A DNA stretch of 6,340 nucleotides from JAZGDL01 sp036477795 (GTDB taxonomy: Bacteria > Planctomycetota > Phycisphaerae > UBA1845). The translations under genes and the position numbers were made by a program. Below are positions 5,637-6,340 of the stretch, piece by piece. The notes beneath the pieces are model-generated. The model did no database searches. It worked only from the letters and a program-made list of their open reading frames with translations, and was not told the origin of the DNA. How positions within the stretch are numbered: the stretch's first letter is position 1; each line of letters begins with the position of its first letter. Location of the stretch: assembly GCA_036477795.1 (NCBI GenBank), contig JAZGDL010000534.1:1-6340 (forward strand). Direction: 5' to 3'.

Positions 5637-6340
5637 TTACTGAGCGAAGAAGTACTGCTCAGGCCGGGTATTGCCGGGCGTGCGCAAGGGCCAGTCATTG
5701 CCGGCGACCTCGGGCACGTTCTGCAGGCTGTCTGTGACCACGATAACGCCCTGGACCATTGGCGTCAGGCCGACGGTGCCGATCTCCCAAACGTTGTCGG
5801 CCCAGACCCTGAATAGCTCCTGGGCCAGCTCGATCTGGCGGTCCCGATCGGAGAGCTTCGCTTCGTCGATGATGTCCATCAACCGCTGCAGCTCAGGTGT
5901 CGGTTCAACACCCTCGGCGCCGTTGCTATTGATCCACCGCCGCACCAGGGGTGCCAACGTCAGACCGGGGTCGCTCCGAGGATCGAATTTAGGCTGCCCG
6001 CTGAAGGGGAAGCCGGTGGTGTCCTCGTTCCAGATCTCAATCTGCAGGTCGTTGGTGCCGCGCATGGCGAAGTGGGGCGTGCGCTCACGAACCTGAACAT
6101 GCGCACGAATACCGACCTCGGCCCAATCCTCGACGACCAATTGGCCGATGTCGGCCCAGCTTGCAAAGGCGGGAACCACGCCGACTTCCAGGTCGAGCCG
6201 CTCACCGGTTGGTAGGAGGCGGAAACCGTCACCATCCCGCTCGGTCAGACCGATGCCGTCCAGGAGGCCGTTAGCGGTGTCCGTGTCGAGCTTGGTGTAC
6301 TTGAAGGCATACTCGTCGCCCGGATAGTACGGGTGGAACG
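5637..6340 (-). CDS. ABC transporter solute-binding protein, family 5 (peptide/nickel type), C-terminal part
   Basis: Only the last 233 residues are in the window; the start, signal peptide and first lobes lie to the right. The frame is open to the edge (codons to 6338), so the GTG at 6177-6179 is internal, not a start. The visible part begins FHPYYPGDEYAFKYTKLDTD, then ANGLLDGIGLTERDGDGFRL and LPTGERLDLEV. This is the 'DPAKANALLDEIGL..DGFR..DG' signature of family 5 binding proteins. Later come EIWNEDTTGFPFSGQPKFDP and an Asp/Glu-rich helical stretch, LMDIIDEAKLSDRDRQIELA. The protein ends in PGNTRPEQYFFAQ at TAA 5637-5639. It would act in the periplasm, capturing the solute and handing it to the permeases encoded next. 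The family binds oligopeptides, nickel chelates, opines and sugar derivatives among others, so the ligand cannot be assigned. Confidence 0.9.
   Translation of the reverse strand, partial: FHPYYPGDEYAFKYTKLDTDTANGLLDGIGLTERDGDGFRLLPTGERLDLEVGVVPAFASWADIGQLVVEDWAEVGIRAHVQVRERTPHFAMRGTNDLQIEIWNEDTTGFPFSGQPKFDPRSDPGLTLAPLVRRWINSNGAEGVEPTPELQRLMDIIDEAKLSDRDRQIELAQELFRVWADNVWEIGTVGLTPMVQGVIVVTDSLQNVPEVAGNDWPLRTPGNTRPEQYFFAQ

Overview
The window shows a high-GC bacterial chromosome segment. Protein style and gene families fit an alphaproteobacterium best (Rhizobiales or Rhodospirillales type), but there is no phylogenetic marker here, so this is an inference. There are two blocks, lying tail to tail.

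Left block (about 1-1158, + strand): the decayed remains of a large signalling gene. It starts outside the window. In order it reads as the end of a class III adenylate/guanylate cyclase catalytic domain, then the C-terminal part of an nSTAND1-type NTPase module, then three WD40 repeats and a scrap of a fourth. The reading frame is broken by a one-base loss near 117, a stop at 191-193 where two distant parts of the ancestral gene are joined, an in-frame TAA at 609-611, a frame change near 842 and another near 1107. The NTPase core (Walker A/B) is absent. I read it as a pseudogene.

Between the blocks (1159-1231) is about 70 bases with no gene and no convincing terminator. A short stretch of it resembles a tRNA-Met anticodon arm on the minus strand.

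Right block (1232-6340, - strand): a five-gene peptide/nickel-type (Opp/Dpp family) ABC importer operon. In transcription order it encodes a periplasmic solute-binding protein (only its last 233 residues are in the window), a DppB-like permease, a DppC-like permease with an unusually long external segment, a DppD/OppD-like ATPase and a DppF/OppF-like ATPase. The last four genes are separated by 6-26 bases and all look intact. The binding protein would capture an oligopeptide or similar solute outside the inner membrane. The two permeases form the channel and the two ATPases drive import. The substrate cannot be told from sequence.

The only sizeable gap in the operon (5507-5636, between the binding-protein gene and the first permease) holds two strong, abutting hairpins. 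They are well placed to set the usual excess of binding protein over membrane components. I see no phage, IS, CRISPR or defence island, and no clearly new system. The points most worth a second look are the double hairpin, the degraded cyclase-nSTAND-WD40 gene and the permease insertion.
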